This document shows, in pieces, positions 26,146 to 40,700 of a DNA stretch of 64,000 nucleotides. This DNA comes from Auanema rhodensis (taxonomy: Eukaryota > Nematoda > Chromadorea > Rhabditida > Rhabditidae). The translations under genes and the position numbers were made by a program. The notes under the pieces are model-generated. The model was not told the DNA's origin. It saw nothing but the letters and a program-made list of their open reading frames with translations, and did no database searches. Position 1 is the first letter of the stretch. Each line of letters begins with the position of its first letter. The stretch lies in contig OZ059897.1 of NCBI GenBank assembly GCA_964057225.1, positions 18,104,001 to 18,168,000 on the forward strand, written 5' to 3'.

Positions 26146-28953
26146 TTGAAAAATGATGCATTAGTGTATGTTGAGTTTCCATATACACTCAACATTGCTT
26201 CCAAAAACATTTTGACAAAAATTTTTTCGAAAAATTTCGAAATAATTTAGCAAAAAGTAGATGTTTTTAGATTCCATTTTTCAAGGCAAAGACGATGGAC
26301 AATGTTATTCAACGAAAAAATTAATTCTTCAGGGTGAAAATCGAAGATATAAGTGTGAACTTATATCAGTTGATATCTCGGTGCATTTTTAAGCTAGCGT
26401 AAATCTGATAACACAGATCGACGCAGCTTAAAAATCCGCATCGAATGCACTATACTACATTGAGAAACGCTTAATACAAAAATTAGTTATAATCGTTTGA
26501 AAAATGATGCATTAGTGTATGTTGAGTTTCCATGTACACTCAACATTGCTTCCAAAAACATTTTGACAAAAATTTTTTCGAAAAATTTCAAAATAATTTA
26601 GCAAAAAGTAGATGTTTTTAGATTCCATTTTTCAAGGCAAAGACGATGGACAATGTTATTCAACGAAAAAATTAATTCTTCAGGGTGAAAATCGAGGATA
26701 TAAGTGTGAACTTATATCAGTTGATATCTCGGTGCATTTTTAAGCTAGCGCAAATCTGATAACACAGATCGACGCAGCTTAAAAATCCGCATCGAATGCA
26801 CTATACTACATTGAGAAAAGCTTAATACAAAAATTAGTTATAATCGTTTGAAAAATGATGCATTAGTGTATGTTGAGTTTCCATGTACACTTAACATTGC
26901 TTCCAAAAACATTTTGACAAAAATGTTTTCGAAAAATTTCAAAATAATTTAGCAAAAAGTAGATGTTTTTAGATTTCTTTTTTCAAGGCAAAGACGATGG
27001 ACAATGTTATTCAACGAAAAAATCAATTCTTCAGGGTGAAAATCGAGGATATAAGTGTGAACTTATATCAGTTGATATCTGGGTGCATTTTTAAGCTAGC
27101 GCAAATCTGATAACACAGATCGACGCAGCTTAAAAATCCGCATCGAATGCACTATACTACATTGAGAAACGCTTAATACATAAATTAGTTATGATCGTTT
27201 GAAAAATGATGCATTAGTGTATGTTGAGTTTCCATGTACACTCAACATTGCTTCCAAAAACATTTTGACAAAAACTTTTTCGAAAAATTTCAAAATAATT
27301 TAGCAAAAAGTAGATGTTTTTAGATTCCATTTTTCAAGGCAAAGACGATGGACAATGTTATTCAACGAAAAAATTAATTCTTCAGGGTGAAAATCGAGGA
27401 TATAAGTGTGAACTTATATCAGTTGATATCTCGGTGCATTTTTAAGCTAGCGCAAATCTGATAACACAGATCGACGCAGCTTAAAAATCCGCATCGAATG
27501 CACTATACTACATTGAGAAAAGCTTAATACAAAAATTAGTTATAATCGTTTGAAAAATGATGCATTAGTGTATGTTGAGTTTCCATGTACACTTAACATT
27601 GCTTCCAAAAACATTTTGACAAAAATTTTTTCGAAAAATTTCAAAATAGTTTACCAAAAAGTAGATGTTTTTAGATTCCATTTTTCAAGGCAAAGACGAT
27701 GGACAATGTTATTCAACGAAAAAATTAATTCTTCAGGGTGAAAATCGAGGATATAAGTGTGAACTTATATCAGTTGATATCTCGGTGCATTTTTAAGCTA
27801 GCGCAAATCTGATAACACAGATCGACGCAGCTTAAAAATCCGCATCGAATGCACTATACTACATCGAGAAACGCTCAATACAAAAATTAGTTATAATCGT
27901 TTGAAAAATGATGCATTAGTGTATGTTGAGTTTCCATGTACACTCAACATTGCTTCCAAAAACATTTTGACAAAAATTTTTTCGAAAAATTTCAAAATAA
28001 TTTAGCAAAAAGTAGATGTTTTTAGATTCCATTTTTCAAGGCAAAGACGATGGACAATGTTATTCAACGAAAAAATTAATTCTTCAGGGTGAAAATCGAG
28101 GATATAAGTGTGAACTTATATCAGTTGATATCTCGGTGCATTTTTAAGCTAGCGCAAATCTGATAACACAGATCGACGCAGCTTAAAAATCCGCATCGAA
28201 TGCACTATACTACATTGAGAAACGCTTAATACAAAAATTAGTTATAATCGTTTGAAAAATGATGCATTAGTGTATGTTGAGTTTCCATGTACACTTAACA
28301 TTGCTTCCAAAAACATTTTGACAAAAATTTTTTCGAAAAATTTCAAAATAGTTTACCAAAAAGTAGATGTTTTTAGATTCCATTTTTCAAGGCAAAGACG
28401 ATGGACAATGTTATTCAACGAAAAAATTAATTCTTCAGGGTGAAAATCGAGGATATAAGTGTGAACTTATATCAGTTGATATCTCGGTGCATTTTTAAGC
28501 TAGCGCAAATCTGATAACACAGATCGACGCAGCTTAAAAATCCGCATCGAATGCACTATACTACATCGAGAAACGCTCAATACAAAAATTAGTTATAATC
28601 GTTTGAAAAATGATGCATTAGTGTATGTTGAGTTTCCATGTACACTCAACATTGCTTCCAAAAACATTTTGACAAAAATTTTTTCGAAAAATTTCAAAAT
28701 AATTTAGCAAAAAGTAGATGTTTTTAGATTCCATTTTTCAAGGCAAAGACGATGGACAATGTTATTCAACGAAAAAATCATTTCTTCAGGGTGAAAATCG
28801 AGGATATAAGTGTGAACTTATATCAGTTGATATCTGGGTGCATTTTTAAGCTAGCGCAAATCTGATAACACAGATCGACGCAGCTTAAAAATCCGCATCG
28901 AATGCACTATACTACATTGAGAAACGCTTAATACATAAATTAGTTATGATCGT
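26146..28953 (+). repeat. Eight-unit repeat A, copy 4
   Basis: All eight units are in canonical order with no private change that I noticed. Its marker unit 1 (CCATATACAC at 26182) lies exactly 2808 bp after that of copy 3 and 2808 bp before that of copy 5. It may be close to the sequence that was amplified. Confidence 0.95.
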
Positions 28954-31761
28954 TTGAAAAATGATGCATTAGTGTATGTTGAGTTTCCATATACACTCAA
29001 CATTGCTTCCAAAAACATTTTGACAAAAATTTTTTCGAAAAATTTCGAAATAATTTAGCAAAAAGTAGATGTTTTTAGATTCCATTTTTCAAGGCAAAGA
29101 CGATGGACAATGTTATTCAACGAAAAAATTAATTCTTCAGGGTGAAAATCGAAGATATAAGTGTGAACTTATATCAGTTGATATCTCGGTGCATTTTTAA
29201 GCTAGCGTAAATCTGATAACACAGATCGACGCAGCTTAAAAATCCGCATCGAATGCACTATACTACATTGAGAAACGCTTAATACAAAAATTAGTTATAA
29301 TCGTTTGAAAAATGATGCATTAGTGTATGTTGAGTTTCCATGTACACTCAACATTGCTTCCAAAAACATTTTGACAAAAATTTTTTCGAAAAATTTCAAA
29401 ATAATTTAGCAAAAAGTAGATGTTTTTAGATTCCATTTTTCAAGGCAAAGACGATGGACAATGTTATTCAACGAAAAAATTAATTCTTCAGGGTGAAAAT
29501 CGAGGATATAAGTGTGAACTTATATCAGTTGATATCTCGGTGCATTTTTAAGCTAGCGCAAATCTGATAACACAGATCGACGCAGCTTAAAAATCCGCAT
29601 CGAATGCACTATACTACATTGAGAAAAGCTTAATACAAAAATTAGTTATAATCGTTTGAAAAATGATGCATTAGTGTATGTTGAGTTTCCATGTACACTT
29701 AACATTGCTTCCAAAAACATTTTGACAAAAATGTTTTCGAAAAATTTCAAAATAATTTAGCAAAAAGTAGATGTTTTTAGATTTCTTTTTTCAAGGCAAA
29801 GACGATGGACAATGTTATTCAACGAAAAAATCAATTCTTCAGGGTGAAAATCGAGGATATAAGTGTGAACTTATATCAGTTGATATCTGGGTGCATTTTT
29901 AAGCTAGCGCAAATCTGATAACACAGATCGACGCAGCTTAAAAATCCGCATCGAATGCACTATACTACATTGAGAAACGCTTAATACATAAATTAGTTAT
30001 GATCGTTTGAAAAATGATGCATTAGTGTATGTTGAGTTTCCATGTACACTCAACATTGCTTCCAAAAACATTTTGACAAAAACTTTTTCGAAAAATTTCA
30101 AAATAATTTAGCAAAAAGTAGATGTTTTTAGATTCCATTTTTCAAGGCAAAGACGATGGACAATGTTATTCAACGAAAAAATTAATTCTTCAGGGTGAAA
30201 ATCGAGGATATAAGTGTGAACTTATATCAGTTGATATCTCGGTGCATTTTTAAGCTAGCGCAAATCTGATAACACAGATCGACGCAGCTTAAAAATCCGC
30301 ATCGAATGCACTATACTACATTGAGAAAAGCTTAATACAAAAATTAGTTATAATCGTTTGAAAAATGATGCATTAGTGTATGTTGAGTTTCCATGTACAC
30401 TTAACATTGCTTCCAAAAACATTTTGACAAAAATTTTTTCGAAAAATTTCAAAATAGTTTACCAAAAAGTAGATGTTTTTAGATTCCATTTTTCAAGGCA
30501 AAGACGATGGACAATGTTATTCAACGAAAAAATTAATTCTTCAGGGTGAAAATCGAGGATATAAGTGTGAACTTATATCAGTTGATATCTCGGTGCATTT
30601 TTAAGCTAGCGCAAATCTGATAACACAGATCGACGCAGCTTAAAAATCCGCATCGAATGCACTATACTACATCGAGAAACGCTCAATACAAAAATTAGTT
30701 ATAATCGTTTGAAAAATGATGCATTAGTGTATGTTGAGTTTCCATGTACACTCAACATTGCTTCCAAAAACATTTTGACAAAAATTTTTTCGAAAAATTT
30801 CAAAATAATTTAGCAAAAAGTAGATGTTTTTAGATTCCATTTTTCAAGGCAAAGACGATGGACAATGTTATTCAACGAAAAAATTAATTCTTCAGGGTGA
30901 AAATCGAGGATATAAGTGTGAACTTATATCAGTTGATATCTCGGTGCATTTTTAAGCTAGCGCAAATCTGATAACACAGATCGACGCAGCTTAAAAATCC
31001 GCATCGAATGCACTATACTACATTGAGAAACGCTTAATACAAAAATTAGTTATAATCGTTTGAAAAATGATGCATTAGTGTATGTTGAGTTTCCATGTAC
31101 ACTTAACATTGCTTCCAAAAACATTTTGACAAAAATTTTTTCGAAAAATTTCAAAATAGTTTACCAAAAAGTAGATGTTTTTAGATTCCATTTTTCAAGG
31201 CAAAGACGATGGACAATGTTATTCAACGAAAAAATTAATTCTTCAGGGTGAAAATCGAGGATATAAGTGTGAACTTATATCAGTTGATATCTCGGTGCAT
31301 TTTTAAGCTAGCGCAAATCTGATAACACAGATCGACGCAGCTTAAAAATCCGCATCGAATGCACTATACTACATCGAGAAACGCTCAATACAAAAATTAG
31401 TTATAATCGTTTGAAAAATGATGCATTAGTGTATGTTGAGTTTCCATGTACACTCAACATTGCTTCCAAAAACATTTTGACAAAAATTTTTTCGAAAAAT
31501 TTCAAAATAATTTAGCAAAAAGTAGATGTTTTTAGATTCCATTTTTCAAGGCAAAGACGATGGACAATGTTATTCAACGAAAAAATTAATTCTTCAGGGT
31601 GAAAATCGAAGATATAAGTGTGAACTTATATCAGTTGATATCTCGGTGCATTTTCGAGCTAGCGCAAATCTGATAACACAGATCGACGCAGCTTAAAAAT
31701 CCGCATCGAATGCACTATACTACATTGAGAAACGCTTAATACAAAAATTAGTTATAATCGT
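28954..31761 (+). repeat. Eight-unit repeat A, copy 5 (different last unit)
   Basis: Units 1-7 match the canonical order. The eighth unit (31411) instead has GAAGATATAAG and GCATTTTCGAGC, markers of the block to the right. The repeat therefore ends here by transition into another unit family, not by simple truncation. Confidence 0.93.
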
Positions 31762-33516
31762 TTGAAAAATGATGCATTAGTGTATGTTGAGTTTCCATGT
31801 ACACTTAACATTGCTTCCAAAAACATTTTGACAAAAATTTTTTCGAAAAATTTCAAAATAGTTTACCAAAAAGTAGATGTTTTTAGATTCCATTTTTCAA
31901 GGCAAAGACGATGGACAATGTTATTCAACGAAAAAATTAATTCTTCAGGGTGAAAATCGAGGATATAAGTGTGAACTTATATCAGTTGATATCTCGGTGC
32001 ATTTTTAAGCTAGCGCAAATCTGATAACACAGATCGACGCAGCTTAAAAATCCGCATCGAATGCACTATACTACATCGAGAAACGCTCAATACAAAAATT
32101 AGTTATAATCGTTTGAAAAATGATGCATTAGTGTATGTTGAGTTTCCATGTACACTCAACATTGCTTCCAAAACCATTTTGACAAAAATTTTTTCGAAAA
32201 ATTTCAAAATAATTTAGCAAAAAGTAGATGTTTTTAGATTCCATTTTTCAAGGCACAGACGATGGACAATGTTATTCAACGAAAAAATTAATTCTTCAGG
32301 GTGAAAATCGAAGATATAAGTGTGAACTTATATCAGTTGATATCTCGGTGCATTTTCGAGCTAGCGCAAATCTGATAACACAGATCGACGCAGCTTAAAA
32401 ATCCGCATCGAATGCACTATACTACATTGAGAAACGCTTAATACAAAAATTAGTTATAATCGTTTGAAAAATGATGCATTAGTGTATGTTGAGTTTCCAT
32501 GTACACTCAACATTGCTTCCAAAAACATTTTGACAAAAATTTTTTCGAAAAATTTCAAAATAATTTAGCAAAAAGTAGATGTTTTTAGATTCCATTTTTC
32601 AAGGCAAAAACGATGGACAATGTTATTCAACGAAAAAATTAATTCTTCAGGGTGAAAATCGAGGATATAAGTGTGAACTTATATCAGTTGATATCTCGGT
32701 GCATTTTTAAGCTAGCGCAAATCTGATAACACAGATCGACGCAGCTTAAAAATCCGGATCGAATGCACTATACTACATTGAGAAACGCTTAATACAAAAA
32801 TTAGTTATGATCGTTTGAAAAATGATGCATTAGTGTATGTTGAGTTTCCATGTACACTCAACATTGCTTCCAAAAACATTTTGACAAAAATTTTTTCGAA
32901 AAATTTCAAAATAATTTAGCAAAAAGTAGATGTTTTTAGATTCCATTTTTCAAGGCAAAGACGATGGACAATGTTATTCAACGAAAAAATTAATTCTTCA
33001 GGGTGAAAATTGAGGATATAAGTGTGAACTTATATCAGTTGATATCTCGGTGCATTTTTAAGCTAGCGCAAATCTGATAACACAGATCGACGCAGCTTAA
33101 AAATCCGCATCGAATGCACTATACTACATTGAGAAACATTTGATACAAAAATTAGTTATGATCGTTTGAAAAATGATGCATTAGTGTATGTTGAGTTTCC
33201 ATGTACACTCAACATTGCTTCCAAAAACATTTTGACAAAAATTTTTTCGAAAAATTTCGAAATAATTTAGCAAAAAGTAGATGTTTTTAGATTTCATTTT
33301 TCAAGGCAAAGACGATGGACAATGTTATTCAACGAAAAAATTAATTCTTCAGGGTGAAAATCGAGGATATAAGTGTGAACCTATATCAGTTGATATCTCG
33401 GTGCATTTTTAAGCTAGCGCAAATCTGATAACACAGATCGACGCAGCTTAAAAATCCGCATCGAATGCACTATACTACATTGAGAAACGCTTAATACAAA
33501 AATTAGTTATAATCGT
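30358..33516 (+). repeat. Nine-unit segment, left copy (matches 37729-40887)
   Basis: The markers in order are: GTTTACC (30358), standard, GTTTACC (31060), GCATTTTCGAGC (31411), GTTTACC (31762), then a unit with AAAACCATTTTG, GGCACAGACG and GCATTTTCGAGC (32113), a CCGGATC unit (32464), an AATTGAGG and AAACATTTGAT unit (32815), and a TTTCGAAATA and AGATTTCAT unit (33166). The same nine occur in order 7371 bp (21 units) downstream. The two copies have private changes: GGCAAAAACG near 32607 and T to C at 33381 here. This segment overlaps the last units of repeat A copy 5. Confidence 0.9.
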
Positions 33517-36500
33517 TTGAAAAATGATGCATTAGTGTATGTTGAGTTTCCATGTACACTTAACATTGCTTCCAAAAACATTTTGACAAAAATTTTTTCG
33601 AAAAATTTCAAAATAGTTTACCAAAAAGTAGATGTTTTTAGATTCCATTTTTCAAGGCAAAGACGATGGACAATGTTATTCAACGAAAAAATTAATTCTT
33701 CAGGGTGAAAATCGAGGATATAAGTGTAAACTTATATCAGTTGATATCTCGGTGCATTTTTAAGCTAGCGCAAATCTGATAACACAGATCGACGCAGCTT
33801 AAAAATCCGCATCGAATGCACTATACTACATCGAGAAACGCTCAATACAAAAATTAGTTATAATCGTTTGAAAAATGATGCATTAGTGTATGTTGAGTTT
33901 CCATGTACACTCAACATTGCTTCCAAAAACATTTTGACAAAAATTTTTTCGAAAAATTTCAAAATAATTTAGCAAAAAGTAGATGTTTTTAGATTCCATT
34001 TTTCAAGGCAAAGACGATGGACAATGTTATTCAACGAAAAAATTAATTCTTCAGGGTGAAAATCGAGGATATAAGTGTGAACTTATATCAGTTGATATCT
34101 CGGTGCATTTTTAAGCTAGCGCAAATCTGATAACACAGATCGACGCAGCTTAAAAATCCGCATCGAATGCACTATACTACATTGAGAAACGCTTAATACA
34201 AAAATTAGTTATAATCGTTTGAAAAATGATGCATTAGTGTATGTTGAGTTTCCATGTACACTCAACATTGCTTCCAAAAACATTTTGACAAAAATTTTTT
34301 CGAAAAATTTCAAAATAGTTTACCAAAAAGTAGATGTTTTTAGATTCCATTTTTCAAGGCAAAGACGATGGACAATGTTATTCAACGAAAAAATTAATTC
34401 TTCAGGGTGAAAATCGAGGATATAAGTGTGAACTTATATCAGTTGATATCTCGGTGCATTTTTAAGCTAGCGCAAATCTGATAACACAGATCGACGCAGC
34501 TTAAAAATCCGCATCGAATGCACTATACTACATCGAGAAACGCTCAATACAAAAATTAGTTATAATCGTTTGAAAAATGATGCATTAGTGTATGTTGAGT
34601 TTCCATGTACACTCAACATTGCTTCCAAAAACATTTTGACAAAAATTTTTTCGAAAAATTTCAAAATAATTTAGCAAAAAGTAGATGTTTTTAGATTCCA
34701 TTTTTCAAGGCAAAGACGATGGACAATGTTATTCAACGAAAAAATTAATTCTTCAGGGTGAAAATCGAGGATATAAGTGTGAACTTATATCAGTTGATAT
34801 CTCGGTGCATTTTTAAGCTAGCGCAAATCTGATAACACAGATCGACGCAGCTTAAAAATCCGCATCGAATGCACTATACTACATTGAGAAACGCTTAATA
34901 CAAAAATTAGTTATAATCGTTTGAAAAATGATGCATTAGTGTATGTTGAGTTTCCATGTACACTTAACATTGCTTCCAAAAACATTTTGACAAAAATTTT
35001 TTCAAAAAATTTCAAAATAGTTTACCAAAAAGTAGATGTTTTTAGATTCCATTTTTCAAGGCAAAGACGATGGACAATGTTATTCAACGAAAAAATTAAT
35101 TCTTCAGGGTGAAAATCGAGGATATAAGTGTGAACTTATATCAGTTGATATCTCGGTGCATTTTTAAGCTAGCGCAAATCTGATAACACAGATCGACGCA
35201 GCTTAAAAATCCGCATCGAATGCACTATACTACATCGAGAAACGCTCAATACAAAAATTAGTTATAATCGTTTGAAAAATGATGCATTAGTGTATGTTGA
35301 GTTTCCATGTACACTCAACATTGCTTCCAAAAACATTTTGACAAAAATTTTTTCGAAAAATTTCAAAATAATTTAGCAAAAAGTAGATGTTTTTAGATTC
35401 CATTTTTCAAGGCAAAGACGATGGACAATGTTATTCAACGAAAAAATTAATTCTTCAGGGTGAAAATCGAGGATATAAGTGTGAACTTATATCAGTTGAT
35501 ATCTCGGTGCATTTTTAAGCTAGCGCAAATCTGATAACACAGATCGACGCAGCTTAAAAATCCGCATCGAATGCACTATACTACATTGAGAAACGCTTAA
35601 TACAAAAATTAGTTATAATCGTTTGAAAAATGATGCATTAGTGTATGTTGAGTTTCCATGTACACTTAACATTGCTTCCAAAAACATTTTGACAAAAATT
35701 TTTTCGAAAAATTTCAAAATAGTTTACCAAAAAGTAGATGTTTTTAGATTCCATTTTTCAAGGCAAAGACGATGGACAATGTTATTCAACGAAAAAATTA
35801 ATTCTTCAGGGTGAAAATCGAGGATATAAGTGTGAACTTATATCAGTTGATATCTCGGTGCATTTTTAAGCTAGCGCAAATCTGATAACACAGATCGACG
35901 CAGCTTAAAAATCCGCATCGAATGCACTATACTACATTGAGAAACGCTTAATACAAAAATTAGTTATAATCGTTTGAAAAATGATGCATTAGTGTATGTT
36001 GAGTTTCCATGTACACTTAACATTGCTTCCAAAAACATTTTGACAAAAATTTTTTCGAAAAATTTCAAAATAGTTTACCAAAAAGTAGATGTTTTTAGAT
36101 TCCATTTTTCAAGGCAAAGACGATGGACAATGTTATTCAACGAAAAAATTAATTCTTCAGGGTGAAAATCGAGGATATAAGTGTGAACTTATATCAGTTG
36201 ATATCTCGGTGCATTTTTAAGCTAGCGCAAATCTGATAACACAGATCGACGCAGCTTAAAAATCCGCATCGAATGCACTATACTACATTGAGAAACGCTT
36301 AATACAAAAATTAGTTATAATCGTTTGAAAAATGATGCATTAGTGTATGTTGAGTTTCCATGTACACTTAACATTGCTTCCAAAAACATTTTGACAAAAA
36401 TTTTTTCGAAAAATTTCAAAATAGTTTACCAAAAAGTAGATGTTTTTAGATTCCATTTTTCAAGGCAAAGACGATGGACAATGTTATTCAACGAAAAAAT

Positions 36501-37728
36501 TAATTCTTCAGGGTGAAAATCGAGGATATAAGTGTGAACTTATATCAGTTGATATCTCGGTGCATTTTTAAGCTAGCGCAAATCTGATAACACAGATCGA
36601 CGCAGCTTAAAAATCCGCATCGAATGCACTATACTACATTGAGAAAAGCTTAATACAAAAATTAGTTATAATCGTTTGAAAAATGATGCATTAGTGTATG
36701 TTGAGTTTCCATGTACACTTAACATTGCTTCCAAAAACATTTTGACAAAAATTTTTTCGAAAAATTTCAAAATAGTTTACCAAAAAGTAGATGTTTTTAG
36801 ATTCCATTTTTCAAGGCAAAGACGATGGACAATGTTATTCAACGAAAAAATTAATTCTTCAGGGTGAAAATCGAGGATATAAGTGTGAACTTATATCAGT
36901 TGATATCTCGGTGCATTTTTAAGCTAGCGCAAATCTGATAACACAGATCGACGCAGCTTAAAAATCCGCATCGAATGCACTATACTACATCGAGAAACGC
37001 TCAATACAAAAATTAGTTATAATCGTTTGAAAAATGATGCATTAGTGTATGTTGAGTTTCCATGTACACTCAACATTGCTTCCAAAAACATTTTGACAAA
37101 AATTTTTTCGAAAAATTTCAAAATAATTTAGCAAAAAGTAGATGTTTTTAGATTCCATTTTTCAAGGCAAAGACGATGGACAATGTTATTCAACGAAAAA
37201 ATTAATTATTCAGGGTGAAAATCGAGAATATAAGTGTGAACTTATATCAGTTGATATCTCGGTGCATTTTTAAGCTAGCGCAAATCTGATAACACAGATC
37301 GACGCAGCTTAAAAATCCGCATCGAATGCACTATACTACATTGAGAAACGCTTAATACAAAAATTAGTTATAATCGTTTGAAAAATGATGCATTAGTGTA
37401 TGTTGAGTTTCCATGTACACTCAACATTGCTTCCAAAAACATTTTGACAAAAATTTTTTCGAAAAATTTCAAAATAATTTAGCAAAAAGTAGATGTTTTT
37501 AGATTCCATTTTTCAAGGCAAAGACGATGGACAATGTTATTCAACGAAAAAATTAATTCTTCAGGGTGAAAATCGAGGATATAAGTGTGAACTTATATCA
37601 GTTGATATCTCGGTGCATTTTTAAGCTAGCGCAAATCTGATAACACAGATCGACGCAGCTTAAAAATCCGCATCGAATGCACTATACTACATTGAGAAAA
37701 GCTTAATACAAAAATTAGTTATAATCGT
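33517..37728 (+). repeat. Two-unit array and a run of four like units
   Basis: Units with GTTTACC start at 33517, 34219, 34921 and 35623 and alternate with ATTTAGC, CATTGAG units, giving a 702 bp period. From 35623 to 37026 four GTTTACC units stand side by side, nearly identical, which breaks the alternation. The third of them ends in GAGAAAAGCTT. The unit at 37027 has private ATTATTC and GAGAATATAAG changes, and the one at 37378 ends in GAGAAAAGCTT as in repeat A. Other private changes are GTGTAAACTT at 33728 and TTTTTCAAAAAATTTC near 35004. Confidence 0.9.
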
Positions 37729-40700
37729 TTGAAAAATGATGCATTAGTGTATGTTGAGTTTCCATGTACACTTAACATTGCTTCCAAAAACATTTTGACA
37801 AAAATTTTTTCGAAAAATTTCAAAATAGTTTACCAAAAAGTAGATGTTTTTAGATTCCATTTTTCAAGGCAAAGACGATGGACAATGTTATTCAACGAAA
37901 AAATTAATTCTTCAGGGTGAAAATCGAGGATATAAGTGTGAACTTATATCAGTTGATATCTCGGTGCATTTTTAAGCTAGCGCAAATCTGATAACACAGA
38001 TCGACGCAGCTTAAAAATCCGCATCGAATGCACTATACTACATCGAGAAACGCTCAATACAAAAATTAGTTATAATCGTTTGAAAAATGATGCATTAGTG
38101 TATGTTGAGTTTCCATGTACACTCAACATTGCTTCCAAAAACATTTTGACAAAAATTTTTTCGAAAAATTTCAAAATAATTTAGCAAAAAGTAGATGTTT
38201 TTAGATTCCATTTTTCAAGGCAAAGACGATGGACAATGTTATTCAACGAAAAAATTAATTCTTCAGGGTGAAAATCGAGGATATAAGTGTGAACTTATAT
38301 CAGTTGATATCTCGGTGCATTTTTAAGCTAGCGCAAATCTGATAACACAGATCGACGCAGCTTAAAAATCCGCATCGAATGCACTATACTACATTGAGAA
38401 ACGCTTAATACAAAAATTAGTTATAATCGTTTGAAAAATGATGCATTAGTGTATGTTGAGTTTCCATGTACACTTAACATTGCTTCCAAAAACATTTTGA
38501 CAAAAATTTTTTCGAAAAATTTAAAAATAGTTTACCAAAAAGTAGATGTTTTTAGATTCCATTTTTCAAGGCAAAGACGATGGACAATGTTATTCAACGA
38601 AAAAATTAATTCTTCAGGGTGAAAATCGAGGATATAAGTGTGAACTTATATCAGTTGATATCTCGGTGCATTTTTAAGCTAGCGCAAATCTGATAACACA
38701 GATCGACGCAGCTTAAAAATCCGCATCGAATGCACTACACTACATCGAGAAACGCTCAATACAAAAATTAGTTATAATCGTTTGAAAAATGATGCATTAG
38801 TGTATGTTGAGTTTCCATGTACACTCAACATTGCTTCCAAAAACATTTTGACAAAAATTTTTTCGAAAAATTTCAAAATAATTTAGCAAAAAGTAGATGT
38901 TTTTAGATTCCATTTTTCAAGGCAAAGACGATGGACAATGTTATTCAATGAAAAAATTAATTCTTCAGGGTGAAAATCGAAGATATAAGTGTGAACTTAT
39001 ATCAGTTGATATCTCGGTGCATTTTCGAGCTAGCGCAAATCTGATAACACAGATCGACGCAGCTTAAAAATCCGCATCGAATGCACTATACTACATTGAG
39101 AAACGCTTAATACAAAAATTAGTTATAATCGTTTGAAAAATGATGCATTAGTGTATGTTGAGTTTCCATGTACACTTAACATTGCTTCCAAAAACATTTT
39201 GACAAAAATTTTTTCGAAAAATTTCAAAATAGTTTACCAAAAAGTAGATGTTTTTAGATTCCATTTTTCAAGGCAAAGACGATGGACAATGTTATTCAAC
39301 GAAAAAATTAATTCTTCAGGGTGAAAATCGAGGATATAAGTGTGAACTTATATCAGTTGATATCTCGGTGCATTTTTAAGCTAGCGCAAATCTGATAACA
39401 CAGATCGACGCAGCTTAAAAATCCGCATCGAATGCACTATACTACATCGAGAAACGCTCAATACAAAAATTAGTTATAATCGTTTGAAAAATGATGCATT
39501 AGTGTATGTTGAGTTTCCATGTACACTCAACATTGCTTCCAAAACCATTTTGACAAAAATTTTTTCGAAAAATTTCAAAATAATTTAGCAAAAAGTAGAT
39601 GTTTTTAGATTCCATTTTTCAAGGCACAGACGATGGACAATGTTATTCAACGAAAAAATTAATTCTTCAGGGTGAAAATCGAAGATATAAGTGTGAACTT
39701 ATATCAGTTGATATCTCGGTGCATTTTCGAGCTAGCGCAAATCTGATAACACAGATCGACGCAGCTTAAAAATCCGCATCGAATGCACTATACTACATTG
39801 AGAAACGCTTAATACAAAAATTAGTTATAATCGTTTGAAAAATGATGCATTAGTGTATGTTGAGTTTCCATGTACACTCAACATTGCTTCCAAAAACATT
39901 TTGACAAAAATTTTTTCGAAAAATTTCAAAATAATTTAGCAAAAAGTAGATGTTTTTAGATTCCATTTTTCAAGGCAAAGACGATGGACAATGTTATTCA
40001 ACGAAAAAATTAATTCTTCAGGGTGAAAATCGAGGATATAAGTGTGAACTTATATCAGTTGATATCTCGGTGCATTTTTAAGCTAGCGCAAATCTGATAA
40101 CACAGATCGACGCAGCTTAAAAATCCGGATCGAATGCACTATACTACATTGAGAAACGCTTAATACAAAAATTAGTTATGATCGTTTGAAAAATGATGCA
40201 TTAGTGTATGTTGAGTTTCCATGTACACTCAACATTGCTTCCAAAAACATTTTGACAAAAATTTTTTCGAAAAATTTCAAAATAATTTAGCAAAAAGTAG
40301 ATGTTTTTAGATTCCATTTTTCAAGGCAAAGACGATGGACAATGTTATTCAACGAAAAAATTAATTCTTCAGGGTGAAAATTGAGGATATAAGTGTGAAC
40401 TTATATCAGTTGATATCTCGGTGCATTTTTAAGCTAGCGCAAATCTGATAACACAGATCGACGCAGCTTAAAAATCCGCATCGAATGCACTATACTACAT
40501 TGAGAAACATTTGATACAAAAATTAGTTATGATCGTTTGAAAAATGATGCATTAGTGTATGTTGAGTTTCCATGTACACTCAACATTGCTTCCAAAAACA
40601 TTTTGACAAAAATTTTTTCGAAAAATTTCGAAATAATTTAGCAAAAAGTAGATGTTTTTAGATTTCATTTTTCAAGGCAAAGACGATGGACAATGTTATT

